Notes: generated from the sequence alone by a model not told the origin. 64,000 bases of DNA from UBA1672 sp046542355 (GCA_046542355.1 JBKHBN010000004.1:19295-83294); one strand, 5' to 3'. Positions 53,716-62,830 are shown, numbered from the stretch's first letter. Numbers and translations: made by a program.

Positions 53716-53746
53716 ATTAAACAATGTGAGTATACGGTAAAAGCTG

Positions 53747-54298
53747 ATGGACATAAAAAATATTGATTTTACAAGCATTAAGAAGTTGAATTACAAGACT
53801 CTTGTAAAATACGCAAATATAAGATCGTTTGACAACCTTGAGGTTTTTTTAGAAAAAATACCTCAAAATACCAGCAATACAACTCTGATAATGGCAGCAT
53901 GCGTATGGGCATTTGCAGGAGTCCTGGGGCTTTATACGACTGTTAAAATGCAGGAAGTGGCGCAGCTGTCTGTGGAGCTTAAAGAAGCAAGCGCATTACT
54001 GCCGGCTGTACCTCGAATTCAGGATAAACCAGTGCGTGCAACGGAGGTCAGAGCCTTTGTAGACGAGCTACAGAAAACCTACAAAGGTCTTGAAATAAAA
54101 GTAAATTCCTCTAATATCAACGTGTCGGCTAAGTCGACATCTATGTTTGGTCAATTTCGTGAGGCTATCGGTCATGTGCAAAACGGTGGCTTGGGTTGGC
54201 GTGTAAACGTAGAAAAACTGTGCGTAGGCAAGGAGTGTAAACCTAATCCTCTCACTGCTTCATTAAAAATCAACACTGTATCTGTTGAAAAAGAATGA
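53747..54298 (+). CDS. Filament-locus bitopic protein with GspM/PilO-like topology
   Basis: Protein of 183 residues with a short cytoplasmic start, one membrane helix (about 46-64, LIMAACVWAFAGVLGLYTTV), a brief coiled coil, and a periplasmic domain of about 110 residues containing a Cys pair (LCVGKEC) that could form a disulfide. This layout is that of GspM and PilO, which form the inner-membrane alignment complex with GspL/PilN. Sequence identity to either is not evident. It follows the GspL-like gene by 31 bases, as in type II secretion operons (L then M). Confidence 0.7.
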   Translation: MDIKNIDFTSIKKLNYKTLVKYANIRSFDNLEVFLEKIPQNTSNTTLIMAACVWAFAGVLGLYTTVKMQEVAQLSVELKEASALLPAVPRIQDKPVRATEVRAFVDELQKTYKGLEIKVNSSNINVSAKSTSMFGQFREAIGHVQNGGLGWRVNVEKLCVGKECKPNPLTASLKINTVSVEKE

Positions 54299-54341
54299 AT
54301 ATGAACTATAAGGGAAGCGCTCGAAAAGAAAGTAGTGGGAA

Positions 54342-55073
54342 ATGAGTAAATTTCGTTTCACAAACAAGCATAAAATGATCTATGTAAGCGAAAACGGAAA
54401 TGTTTTATTTCTGATACTTATTGCTGTGGCTTTGTTTGCGGCTCTATCCTATGCGGTGACGTCTTCAACGCGTTCTTCAGGAAATCAGGGAAGTGAAGAA
54501 ACGCGACTAATTAGCTCTGCACAAATCACCCAATTTCCAGCCGCTGTTACAAATGCCGTCTTTCGTATGATCATCTCGGGCGTAACAGTTGAGGAAATCA
54601 GATTCAATCGCCCTCAGGCAGATGAGTTTGATAATTTACAATCAATAGAATTTGGCGTTTTCCACCCCAGTGGCGGAGGTGTGTCTTATTCTCCTGCACC
54701 GGCTGATGTTATGGCTGACGGAGCGCCCGGTGACTGGGTGTTTAATGCCGAAATGGAAGTGCCTGATATTGGTCTTTCAGGAATAGGCGGAAATGAAATT
54801 ATTGCTTTTCTTGTGGGCTTGCGTAAATCAATTTGTCTTAAGATCAACGAGGAATATGGTCTGGGCGCCGTTGTTCCAGAACTCGAGGGGAGCCATTCAG
54901 CTCTTTATACCAAGCGTATGTATAATGATGGCTCAAGTGACTACGAAATCCCGGAAGAAGATGTGCCCGATATTGATGATGGTGCGGGAACATTTGACGG
55001 GCAGCCTTTTGGTTGTTTTGAAGATCGTAACACCGGTAAGTACGTCTACTATCATGTGGTCTTAGAGCGTTAG
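54342..55073 (+). CDS. Pilin-like protein 1 (atypical prepilin)
   Basis: Protein of 243 residues with a short basic leader and a class III-type hydrophobic helix directly after a Gly: SENGNVLFLILIAVALFAAL (cleavage expected after Gly19). The residue at +5, normally Glu in pilins, is Leu, as in some minor pseudopilins such as GspK. The remaining 200 residues are acidic, Gly-rich and contain two Cys that could close a disulfide. It resembles the next gene in the N-terminal helix. It is probably a minor or tip subunit. No major pilin with Glu5 is visible in the locus. Confidence 0.72.
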   Translation: MSKFRFTNKHKMIYVSENGNVLFLILIAVALFAALSYAVTSSTRSSGNQGSEETRLISSAQITQFPAAVTNAVFRMIISGVTVEEIRFNRPQADEFDNLQSIEFGVFHPSGGGVSYSPAPADVMADGAPGDWVFNAEMEVPDIGLSGIGGNEIIAFLVGLRKSICLKINEEYGLGAVVPELEGSHSALYTKRMYNDGSSDYEIPEEDVPDIDDGAGTFDGQPFGCFEDRNTGKYVYYHVVLER

Positions 55074-55132
55074 TATTTTATAGATCATTAGGATATTGAT
55101 CTAAAAAGTCACGCCTGAATGAAAGAGTAAAG

Positions 55133-55903
55133 ATGAGTCTTTTTTACAACAATAAAAACAGGAACCAGTCGGCTCAATCAGCGTTTTCAGAAATAATGCG
55201 CGCTGAGCGAGGTAGCGCTCTTGTTTATATTTTGATTGCCATTGCGTTGCTGGCTGCTCTGACTGTGACATTTACCGGATCATCAAGTCAACAGACATCA
55301 TCTCAAAACAGCTTTCGCATGACAACAGATATAAAAAGCCAGATTGATACAATCCGCTCGGCCATTCAGGAATGCGTCTTGTCCTATCCCAAAGGGGATA
55401 CAACAATAGACATAAGCTCTTCGGGAACAGATCCCTACGCAAGGCGAAATTTCCCAATAAAACCGAACTCCACGCACTATTCATCTGCAACAATCGGGCC
55501 GACAAGTGGCCGGTTGGTCAGCGATATTCGCTGCCCGGGCAATCCCGGAAACGGGGATATAGATCACGCTATGGTTTTTAAAGGATCTTCAGGAAAGTTT
55601 TTACCCCCCGCTCCCGAGTTGTTTGAGGACTGGCAATATTATAATGGGATAGACGGGGTGTTTTTCTGGACGCAGACGAATAAAACGGACTCTTTTATAA
55701 CCGCGGCGCTGCAAAAAATGGATGATCAATTCGGAGAGTGTGAAGCGGATCTTATTGATGCAACAAGCGGAAGCGTTAATCTGGATAGCGATGGCGATAC
55801 GAAATGCACCAGCGGTTATCGGTGTTTTCGTATTCGCATGACCATAGAAAACACGGCCGTTTATAATGGTGACAGTGATAATGATGAGTCGGATTGCCCT
55901 TAG
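55133..55903 (+). CDS. Pilin-like protein 2 (atypical prepilin)
   Basis: Protein of 256 residues. A basic leader ends in RAERG, followed by SALVYILIAIALLAALTVTF (cleavage expected after Gly27), the same helix type as in the preceding gene and again without Glu5. The soluble part carries five or more Cys (IQECVLSY, IRCPGN, GECEADL, TKCTSGYRCF), suggesting disulfides, and an Asp-rich DSDGDTKC / DSDNDESDC pattern that could bind calcium. Its stop codon overlaps the stop of the convergent kinase gene. It is the last gene of the operon. Confidence 0.72.
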   Translation: MSLFYNNKNRNQSAQSAFSEIMRAERGSALVYILIAIALLAALTVTFTGSSSQQTSSQNSFRMTTDIKSQIDTIRSAIQECVLSYPKGDTTIDISSSGTDPYARRNFPIKPNSTHYSSATIGPTSGRLVSDIRCPGNPGNGDIDHAMVFKGSSGKFLPPAPELFEDWQYYNGIDGVFFWTQTNKTDSFITAALQKMDDQFGECEADLIDATSGSVNLDSDGDTKCTSGYRCFRIRMTIENTAVYNGDSDNDESDCP

Positions 55904-57945
55904 GCATATTTGCGGAAAAGTCCTCCAATATCCCGCTTCACGGCTTCAAATTCTTCCATAATATCTTTAACACATTCAGAGCAATCCGTGTCTGAGTCGC
56001 CGTGATCCTGTAAAAATGAGGCCAGATCGCCCAGACGCGGACAGCATGCCGATCGGGCCGCGCCCTTGAGGCTATGCCCAAGTTCACAAAGGGCGTGTCC
56101 GTTCCCGCTTTCAAAGGCGGCGCTAATTTCATCAATTAAAGGGGAGGTCATATCGATAAACATAGACATCATCTCCTGCGTTCTCTCATCTAAAACCCCG
56201 ATATGCTCAAGAAGACAAGCCTGATCAACGGAAGTGGTTCGAATATTATCTTTGGTTGTCTTTGGCGCGTCATTGTCGGAAGGGGTTGAGCGTGAGGAAG
56301 TCTGCTCATCAAGCAAATGCCAGCGCACAAGCAATCCGCGAAGCTGTCCCAAAGTAACAGGTTTGAGGAGATACTCATCAAATCCGTGGCGCATATAATT
56401 CTCACGCTGCGTAAGCTGTACATCTGCAGTCAGGGCAATAACAGGGAAGTCCGCTTTGACAGAACTTTTGCCATCGCGAATACGCCCAACCAGTTCGAAA
56501 CCATCCATCCGCGGCATATGTAAATCTGTGATAAGAATATTATACTCCCCGCTTTCCAGAGCATCCATGGCTTCTTCTCCATTGCTGACAAAGCGTGCAT
56601 CGCTGCCCAGATGCTCAAACTGACGGCGAAAAATATCGCGCACACTATCGGTATCCTCGGCAATTAAAAGTCTGGCATTTTCTTCAATAACGGCTTTATG
56701 CTGGCTTGTCGCCGCTTTTACAGCTTCTCCTAGTCCGCGCCTGCTGGCTGGTTTTGTGAGATATGTTGCGCCTAAAGAGTGCAAGCTGTGGACAAGGCCG
56801 ATATCATCACGCACCGTATACATAATAATTCCGGTGTAGGGGCGCAAAGCCATGATCTCCCGAATAAGATCCAGCCCAAGCCCATCGGGCAGCCCCTGAT
56901 CTATAACGGCAACATCGAATGGCTGCTGGCGCGCAAACTCAACCCCTTGCGCATATGTACCGCATTGTGCAACGCGCGCCCCCATGGAGCGCAATGATGT
57001 GCTGATCTCCTTGGCGCCTTGTGGGTGATCTTCAACAGAGAGCACGGAAATACCCTCCAGATCTGGAAGTTCTACGCGCGCTTCATCAGTGCTCACTTCC
57101 TCTGTCGGAATTTCAAACCAGAAGGTAGAGCCTTTTCCTTCTATGCTCTTCACGCCTATTTCCCCCCTCATAAGCTCTACAAGCTTTTTGGATATTGATA
57201 ATCCCAGACCCGTGCCTCCATATTGTCTGGATGTTGTGTTGTCAGCTTGAGTAAAGGATGAGAAAAGACGTTCGCAGACATCAGGTTTAATTCCGATTCC
57301 CGTATCAATAACCTCAAAACGCAGCACAAGACCGCCAGATGAAGGCGTGACATGCTTTGCATGTGTCGTAACGCGCACTCTAACGCTGCCATCATGTGTG
57401 AATTTCAAAGCGTTGCCGCATAGATTCATGATAATCTGGCGCAGACGTTTGGGATCACCAAGAACAACAAAAGGAACGCCAGCATCAATATCATCAACAA
57501 GCTGAACGTGAACACCGCGCACTTTTACCAGCAGCGCCTCCAAAATACCGCGAACCAGCAAGCGCACCGGAACCTCGTATATATCAAGCTCCATTGCGCC
57601 TGCATCCATCTTGGCAACATCAAGAACATCGTCGAGAATTTCCAAAAGGCCACTGGCTGCACTTTGCGCGGTCTGAACCATCGCCGAGATATTCTCATCA
57701 GGTTTTTCGGCAGAAATAAGCTCCAGCAATCCATAGATGGTTTGCATAGGAGTACGGATTTCATGACTCATTGTTGCCAGAAAATTGGATTTTTGCTGTG
57801 CCAGCTCATCGGCCTGCGCAACAGCCCGTTTTAAAGCCTCAATTGTATCACACGGTTGCTGGTCTTTTTTTGATCTCATGGTTATTAAGAAAGAAATAAA
57901 GAGATAAAGAGAAAAAAGGAAAGTCTTGCAAGAGTATCCGGCCAT
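55900..57945 (-). CDS. Hybrid histidine kinase with two receivers and an HPt domain
   Basis: Protein of 681 residues: HisKA (TMSHEIRTPMQTIYGLLELI), HATPase (NLCGNALKFTHDG, DTGIGIKPD, GGTGLGLSIS), receiver 1 (SVEDHPQ, VIDQGLPDG, LTKPAS), receiver 2 (IAEDTDS, ILITDLHMPRMDGFE, LLKPV) and HPt (LGHSLKGAARS). There is at most one weak N-terminal hydrophobic segment (TFLFSLYLFISFLITM) and no sensor domain, so the input is unknown; if ATG 57879 is used it is fully soluble. It converges on the filament operon with stop codons that share bases, so it may have been inherited with it. A natural partner for the operon's response regulator by position only. Confidence 0.92.
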   Translation of the reverse strand: MAGYSCKTFLFSLYLFISFLITMRSKKDQQPCDTIEALKRAVAQADELAQQKSNFLATMSHEIRTPMQTIYGLLELISAEKPDENISAMVQTAQSAASGLLEILDDVLDVAKMDAGAMELDIYEVPVRLLVRGILEALLVKVRGVHVQLVDDIDAGVPFVVLGDPKRLRQIIMNLCGNALKFTHDGSVRVRVTTHAKHVTPSSGGLVLRFEVIDTGIGIKPDVCERLFSSFTQADNTTSRQYGGTGLGLSISKKLVELMRGEIGVKSIEGKGSTFWFEIPTEEVSTDEARVELPDLEGISVLSVEDHPQGAKEISTSLRSMGARVAQCGTYAQGVEFARQQPFDVAVIDQGLPDGLGLDLIREIMALRPYTGIIMYTVRDDIGLVHSLHSLGATYLTKPASRRGLGEAVKAATSQHKAVIEENARLLIAEDTDSVRDIFRRQFEHLGSDARFVSNGEEAMDALESGEYNILITDLHMPRMDGFELVGRIRDGKSSVKADFPVIALTADVQLTQRENYMRHGFDEYLLKPVTLGQLRGLLVRWHLLDEQTSSRSTPSDNDAPKTTKDNIRTTSVDQACLLEHIGVLDERTQEMMSMFIDMTSPLIDEISAAFESGNGHALCELGHSLKGAARSACCPRLGDLASFLQDHGDSDTDCSECVKDIMEEFEAVKRDIGGLFRKYA

Positions 57946-58001
57946 AAGGTATCACATACTTTCGGTGATCCATAGAAGATGAACAATAAGAGGAGAAAAA
58001 A

Positions 58002-59012
58002 ATGGGTTATAAAGTCGCGATAGCCGGAGCAACAGGAAATGTTGGCCGCGAGCTTTTGAATATTCTCCATGAACGCAACTTCCCGGTTGATGAAGTGGTG
58101 GCTCTGGCCTCAAGCCGTTCAATGGGCAAAGAGGTATATTTTGGTGATAGGCCGATTAAGGTTCAAGACATTGATACATTCGATTTTAAAGGCGTTGATA
58201 TTGTACTGTCTTCTCCAGGCGCAAAAGTATCTGCCAAATATTCTCCGCTGGCGGCCAAGGCGGGGGCGGTGGTGATCGATAACACCAGCCACTTCCGCAT
58301 GGATCCTGATGTCCCATTGATCGTGCCAGAGGTCAATCCCGAAGCGATTGCAAAACACACTAAGAAAAACATTATTGCCAATCCGAACTGCTCGACTATC
58401 CAGATGGTTGTTGCTCTGAAGCCTTTGCATGACGCAGCAAAAATAAAGCGCGTGGTTGTAAGCACATACCAGTCTGTTTCCGGTTCAGGCAAGGCGGCAA
58501 TGGATGAGCTGTTTAACCAGACCAAGGGTATTTACATGAATGAAATGCCCACGCCTGCAGTCTATCCAAAGCAAATCGCCTTTAATACGATCCCTCAAAT
58601 CGATTCATTCATGGATGACGGCATGACAAAAGAAGAGTGGAAAATGGTTGTTGAGACCAGAAAAATACTCGATCCCGCCATACAAGTATGCGCGTCATGT
58701 GTGCGCGTTCCTGTCTTTATTGGTCATGCCGAGATGGTTAATGTTGAAATGGAAAAAGAACTGCTCCCCAAAAAGGCAAAAGAGATATGGCGCGCTTTTG
58801 ATGGCATCACGGTCATAGATCTGGAGCATGAAGATATTTCCTATATCACGCAAAAAGAAGTACAAGGCGAAGATGATGTATATGTCTCCCGCATCCGCAA
58901 GGATCCGACAGTGAAAAACGGTCTGAATTTCTGGTGTGTTGCTGATAATTTGCGCAAAGGTGCGGCGCTTAATACAGTGCAAATCGCCGAGCTGCTCACC
59001 AAGAGCTCTTAA
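58002..59012 (+). CDS. asd: Aspartate-semialdehyde dehydrogenase
   Basis: NADPH-dependent reduction of aspartyl phosphate to aspartate semialdehyde, shared by lysine/diaminopimelate, threonine and methionine synthesis. The Rossmann motif GATGNVGREL, the nucleophile Cys130 in NPNCSTIQ, and the phosphate site SSRSMGK are all present. A 336-residue chain is typical. GGAG lies upstream of the ATG. The last four bases overlap the stop of the convergent TerB-like gene. Confidence 0.96.
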   Translation: MGYKVAIAGATGNVGRELLNILHERNFPVDEVVALASSRSMGKEVYFGDRPIKVQDIDTFDFKGVDIVLSSPGAKVSAKYSPLAAKAGAVVIDNTSHFRMDPDVPLIVPEVNPEAIAKHTKKNIIANPNCSTIQMVVALKPLHDAAKIKRVVVSTYQSVSGSGKAAMDELFNQTKGIYMNEMPTPAVYPKQIAFNTIPQIDSFMDDGMTKEEWKMVVETRKILDPAIQVCASCVRVPVFIGHAEMVNVEMEKELLPKKAKEIWRAFDGITVIDLEHEDISYITQKEVQGEDDVYVSRIRKDPTVKNGLNFWCVADNLRKGAALNTVQIAELLTKSS

Positions 59013-59527
59013 TCATGCAAAAAATTGATCCCAAGAGCTCTCAATCCATCATCAAGCCACTGAAAAAAAGCATAGTTTACGCCATTTTTGACCGGTCGCT
59101 CACGGTGCATTGCAATGTCATGCTGTAACATATCGGCCTTAACGGCTTCACGAGCCTGCGCTTTAATAGCATCGAGATCAGTTTCATCAAGAGCATATTT
59201 TTGCATGCGCTCAAGTAAAGCATCCTCGGAAGGATCGAGAACACCATCCTTGTGTGCCATAATGCGGGCAAAGTAAACAAGCTGCCCTTTAAACCGCGGC
59301 TCTTCAATATTCTGATAAAGGCTGGCAACGCTTTGCGGCGTCTCAAGGTCGGCATAAAGTGTTTCTTTTTGCTCTGCACTTAAAGGCAGATTTTCCATCA
59401 TCCCTTCAATATAAGCGCGCTCATCATCATGCAGAGCATTATCCGCATGCGCCATGGCAACCAGACAGCGCAGCATATAAAATTTACTCTTTGATACGGT
59501 TTGTTCCATATGATCACATAGCTCCAT
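59009..59527 (-). CDS. TerB-like / DjlA N-domain-like protein
   Basis: Soluble, all-helical protein of 172 residues. The pattern MLRCLVAMAHADNALHDDER followed by a second half with FARIMAHKDGVLDPSEDALL matches the two-lobed TerB fold, in which acidic residues of the ADG/KDG loops bind metal ions. TerB-like domains act in stress and envelope roles, but the exact function is unknown. Starts at 59527 and 59509 are both possible; GGAG lies 12 bases before the latter. It converges with asd and overlaps it by four bases. Confidence 0.75.
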   Translation of the reverse strand: MELCDHMEQTVSKSKFYMLRCLVAMAHADNALHDDERAYIEGMMENLPLSAEQKETLYADLETPQSVASLYQNIEEPRFKGQLVYFARIMAHKDGVLDPSEDALLERMQKYALDETDLDAIKAQAREAVKADMLQHDIAMHRERPVKNGVNYAFFQWLDDGLRALGINFLHD

Positions 59528-59722
59528 TTTTATCTGGCATAAGAATTCAAGAAAGGCAATCCTACAGCAATTATAAATAAAACACAGTATGACACCATAT
59601 ATTTATCCACACACATCAGAGCTTATAAAAAGATATTCAGCCTTTCAATGCAAGGCGACAAATCGTAAGATGCCATGGCTGGATATGAAAGCGAAAGACA
59701 ACACAATTAAAGAGGTTGCTCT

Positions 59723-60127
59723 ATGTCTGATAAATGCCGCAAGGCTCAAAGACCAACATCACCGCATTTGCAGGCCTATCGTTTGCCGTTAACGGCAATT
59801 TTATCGATAACCCACCGCATGACAGGAGCCGGTCTTTCTCTTGGGATGATTCTCATTGCGGCCTTCTTGCTTGCTGCGGCCACAGGGGAAGAATATTACA
59901 ACGCAACAATGAACATTATAACCTCCCCCTTTGGAATAATTATCATGTTTTTGTGGTCTCTCGCGCTATATTTCCATACATTTAACGGTATAAGACATAT
60001 GATTTGGGATACTGGCAGATTGCTCGAAGCAGACAAAGCAATGCGTTCAAATTACTATGTTATTGCAGCGACCCTAATCACCACATTCGGAACATGGGCG
60101 TTCGCATGTCCTGCATTCCCTTGGTAA
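59723..60127 (+). CDS. sdhC: Succinate dehydrogenase cytochrome b556 subunit
   Basis: Membrane anchor of complex II, 134 residues with three helices, binding haem b and ubiquinone. The family motifs RPTSPHLQAYRLPLTAILSI and SITHRMTGAGL, and HTFNGIRHMIWD with the haem-ligand His, are all present. First gene of the sdhCDAB operon, with 17 bases to sdhD. The upstream 195-base gap to the TerB-like gene shows no clear promoter. Confidence 0.95.
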   Translation: MSDKCRKAQRPTSPHLQAYRLPLTAILSITHRMTGAGLSLGMILIAAFLLAAATGEEYYNATMNIITSPFGIIIMFLWSLALYFHTFNGIRHMIWDTGRLLEADKAMRSNYYVIAATLITTFGTWAFACPAFPW

Positions 60128-60144
60128 TAAAATGAGGTAAGACC

Positions 60145-60540
60145 ATGTCAGGCACGCAACATAAAGACCCATACGCAGCAGATTTAAAAAAAGCCAAAGG
60201 ACGCGGCTCTGCGCATGAAGGAACGCATCACTGGATGATGCAAAAGATCACCGCCATAGCCCTGATCCCGCTTATTGTGTGGCTGATTTATTCGATTATC
60301 AGCCTTAAAGGGGCAAGTTACGAAGAATTTACATCATGGATGTCCAGCCCGTTTAATGCGGTTTTAAGCATTTTGTTTATCATTACGAGTTTGTATCACG
60401 CAGTGCTTGGCAATCAGGTCATCATAGAAGACTACATCGCCTGCGAGTCCTTCAAGACATTTAAACTGATTGGTCAAAAGCTTTTCTTTTTCGCGCTCGG
60501 GGTGCTTAGCATTTTTTCAATACTGAAAATTGCTCTTTAG
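60145..60540 (+). CDS. sdhD: Succinate dehydrogenase membrane anchor subunit
   Basis: Second membrane anchor of complex II, 131 residues and three predicted helices. Family pattern: EGTHHWMMQKITAIALIPL near the N-terminus and a conserved His followed by VLGNQVIIEDYI in the last third. The start ATG has GAGGT upstream. It lies between sdhC and sdhA, 60 bases before the latter. No unusual features. Confidence 0.93.
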   Translation: MSGTQHKDPYAADLKKAKGRGSAHEGTHHWMMQKITAIALIPLIVWLIYSIISLKGASYEEFTSWMSSPFNAVLSILFIITSLYHAVLGNQVIIEDYIACESFKTFKLIGQKLFFFALGVLSIFSILKIAL

Positions 60541-60600
60541 CGTTTGAAAAAAAGAGATCAGGAGCATAAAAACATCATTTCCAAGGAATGAAGGGAAACA

Positions 60601-62391
60601 ATGAAATCCTACGAAATAATAGATCATGAATATGATGTTGTTGTGGTGGGCGCGGGTGGAGCAGGCTTGCGCGCCGGGTTTGGGTGTGCAGAAAAAGGCT
60701 TGAGCACGGCCATTCTTTCCAAAGTCTTCCCGACACGCTCTCACACAGTTGCCGCGCAAGGTGGTATTTCCGCTGCGCTGGGCAATATGGGCGAGGATAG
60801 CTGGCAGTTCCATATGTATGACACGGTCAAGGGAGCTGATTGGCTCGGTGATCAGGACGCTATCGAATATATGTGCCGCGAAGCAATACCTGCCATAATT
60901 GAGCTGGAGCATTACGGCGTTCCTTTCAGCCGCACAGCAGCGGGTAAAATCTATCAACGTGCCTTTGGCGGCATGACAACACATTTTGGAGAGGGCACGG
61001 CGCAGCGCACCTGCGCAGCGGCTGACCGTACAGGTCATGCCATTTTGCACACACTTTATACGCAGGCTCTCAAACACAAGGCTCAGTTTTTCATCGAATA
61101 TTATGCGCTTGATCTGATCATGGATGATCAAGGCGGTTGCGTTGGTGTTATGGCATGGGATCTTGATAGCGGGCATCTGCATCGCTTTCGTTCTCATCAA
61201 GTCATTTTAGCAACCGGCGGATATGGGCGCACATATTTTTCCTGCACAAGCGCCCATACCTGCACAGGGGATGGCAATGCCATGGTGCTGCGTGCTGGCC
61301 TGCCCTTGCAGGACATGGAGTTTATCCAGTTCCACCCCACTGGCATTTACGGCGCTGGTTGCCTGATCACTGAAGGTGTACGTGGGGAAGGTGGGTACCT
61401 GATTAATTCCGAAGGTGAACGCTTTATGGAACGCTACGCCCCCGGCGCTAAGGATCTGGCCAGCCGCGATGTGGTCTCTCGCGCCATGACGATCGAAATT
61501 CGTGAAGGGCGCGGCGTGGGGGAGCATAAAGACCATATTTATCTGAATTTGATGCATCTGGAGCCGGAAATCATTCAGGAACGCTTACCCGGAATTGCTG
61601 AGAGTGCGCGCATATTCTCCGGCGTTGATGTCACAAAAGATCCGATTCCCGTCTTGCCCACAGCGCACTATAATATGGGAGGCATTCCGACCAATTATAA
61701 AACGCAGGTTGTTAATCCAACGCCAAAAGACCCCAATGCCGTTGTGCCTGGTCTGATGGCTATTGGTGAAGCGGCTTGTGTTTCGGTACACGGGGCAAAC
61801 CGTCTTGGCTCGAATTCGCTTCTTGATCTTGTCGTTTTTGGCCGCGCCGCGGCTATCACAGCGTCTGAAAATGTAACACCGGGAGCGTCTCACAAACCGC
61901 TCAAGGAAGAATTAAACGGCGATGCAGCCATTCAAAGGCTTGATGATTACCGCCATGCAAAAGGAAACACATCAACAGCGGCTCTGCGCGAGAAAATGCA
62001 GCGCACAATGCAAGAACATGCCGCAGTGTTCCGCACAGGAGAAGTGCTTGAAGAAGGCGTAAACAAGATTGATGAAGCTCTGAAAGAGCGGGCGCAGCTT
62101 GGTATAAAGGATCGCTCTATGATTTTCAACACCGATCTTGTTGAGACATTAGAGCTTGATAATCTATTGGCACAAGCCGTTGTGACCATGCATGCAGCAG
62201 CCCACCGCGAAGAATCACGCGGCGCGCACGCACGCGAGGATTTCCCCGAGCGCGATGATAAAAAATGGATGAAACACACGGCAATATATCTTGATGATAA
62301 GGGGGAAATAAAAATTACATATCGTCCGGTAATAATGGAAACCCTGACCGACGAAATTGAACCCTTCCCTCCAAAGAAAAGGGTGTATTAG
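60601..62391 (+). CDS. sdhA: Succinate dehydrogenase flavoprotein subunit
   Basis: Catalytic FAD subunit of complex II, 596 residues, oxidising succinate to fumarate in the cytoplasm-facing head. FAD-binding motif VVVVGAGGAGLRAGFG at the N-terminus; the FAD-linking His is in SHTVAAQGGISAALGN. Active-site regions include HPTGIYGAGCLITEGVRGEGG and GANRLGSNSLLDLVVFG. The C-terminal REESRGAHAREDFPERDD motif is present. GAAGGG lies upstream of the ATG. A small exported protein gene, not sdhB, follows directly. Confidence 0.98.
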   Translation: MKSYEIIDHEYDVVVVGAGGAGLRAGFGCAEKGLSTAILSKVFPTRSHTVAAQGGISAALGNMGEDSWQFHMYDTVKGADWLGDQDAIEYMCREAIPAIIELEHYGVPFSRTAAGKIYQRAFGGMTTHFGEGTAQRTCAAADRTGHAILHTLYTQALKHKAQFFIEYYALDLIMDDQGGCVGVMAWDLDSGHLHRFRSHQVILATGGYGRTYFSCTSAHTCTGDGNAMVLRAGLPLQDMEFIQFHPTGIYGAGCLITEGVRGEGGYLINSEGERFMERYAPGAKDLASRDVVSRAMTIEIREGRGVGEHKDHIYLNLMHLEPEIIQERLPGIAESARIFSGVDVTKDPIPVLPTAHYNMGGIPTNYKTQVVNPTPKDPNAVVPGLMAIGEAACVSVHGANRLGSNSLLDLVVFGRAAAITASENVTPGASHKPLKEELNGDAAIQRLDDYRHAKGNTSTAALREKMQRTMQEHAAVFRTGEVLEEGVNKIDEALKERAQLGIKDRSMIFNTDLVETLELDNLLAQAVVTMHAAAHREESRGAHAREDFPERDDKKWMKHTAIYLDDKGEIKITYRPVIMETLTDEIEPFPPKKRVY

Positions 62392-62392
62392 A

Positions 62393-62827
62393 ATGCAAAT
62401 GAAATACCTGATCCTCCTCATGATATTATTTGTTTGTTCTTACGCAGCCACTGTCACGGCGGTAAATGCCAAAGCAGAGGAATTAAAAAAAATTGAGCTC
62501 TCCGGCATTATAAAATATACCGCCAGAGCAAAGGATGTGCGATCCTTATGCTATTCCTATGTTTTAGAAAATCCGGAAACAGGAAAGGCGCAGGGCATTG
62601 TTGCAGAAATGGAATCTTTCCAGTCGTTTTTGGGAGAACCTGTTTTAGTAACTGGAATGTTCATAGAAAGAAAAAGAGAGTTTGATCAGTATGAACAAAG
62701 GCCTGTTTCACAGGGAGATGACATTCTTTGCAAGGTCTTTTATGTAGAAAATATCAAACAAATAAAAGAGCAGTATCCTGCTAAAAAAACGGGAACATCA
62801 CCACAAAGTAGTGCCCCGAGGAGATAA
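62393..62827 (+). CDS. Small exported protein inserted between sdhA and sdhB
   Basis: Protein of 144 residues with a signal peptide (YLILLMILFVCSYAATVTAV). The mature part begins with a short beta-like region (LKKIELSGIIKYTARAK), contains two Cys (RSLCYSY and ILCKVFY) that could form a disulfide, and ends in a disordered basic tail. The ATG lies one base after the sdhA stop and the stop lies three bases before sdhB, so it is certainly in the operon. I do not recognise the family. A role in complex II assembly or in the periplasm are both possible. The frame is open upstream to 62357 but that would overlap sdhA. Confidence 0.75.
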   Translation: MQMKYLILLMILFVCSYAATVTAVNAKAEELKKIELSGIIKYTARAKDVRSLCYSYVLENPETGKAQGIVAEMESFQSFLGEPVLVTGMFIERKREFDQYEQRPVSQGDDILCKVFYVENIKQIKEQYPAKKTGTSPQSSAPRR

Positions 62828-62830
62828 ATC

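Noticed and set aside
59589..59792. Plus-strand open frame of 67 codons before sdhC
   Set aside because: It overlaps the sdhC start in another frame, has no ribosome binding site, and shows no protein-like features.
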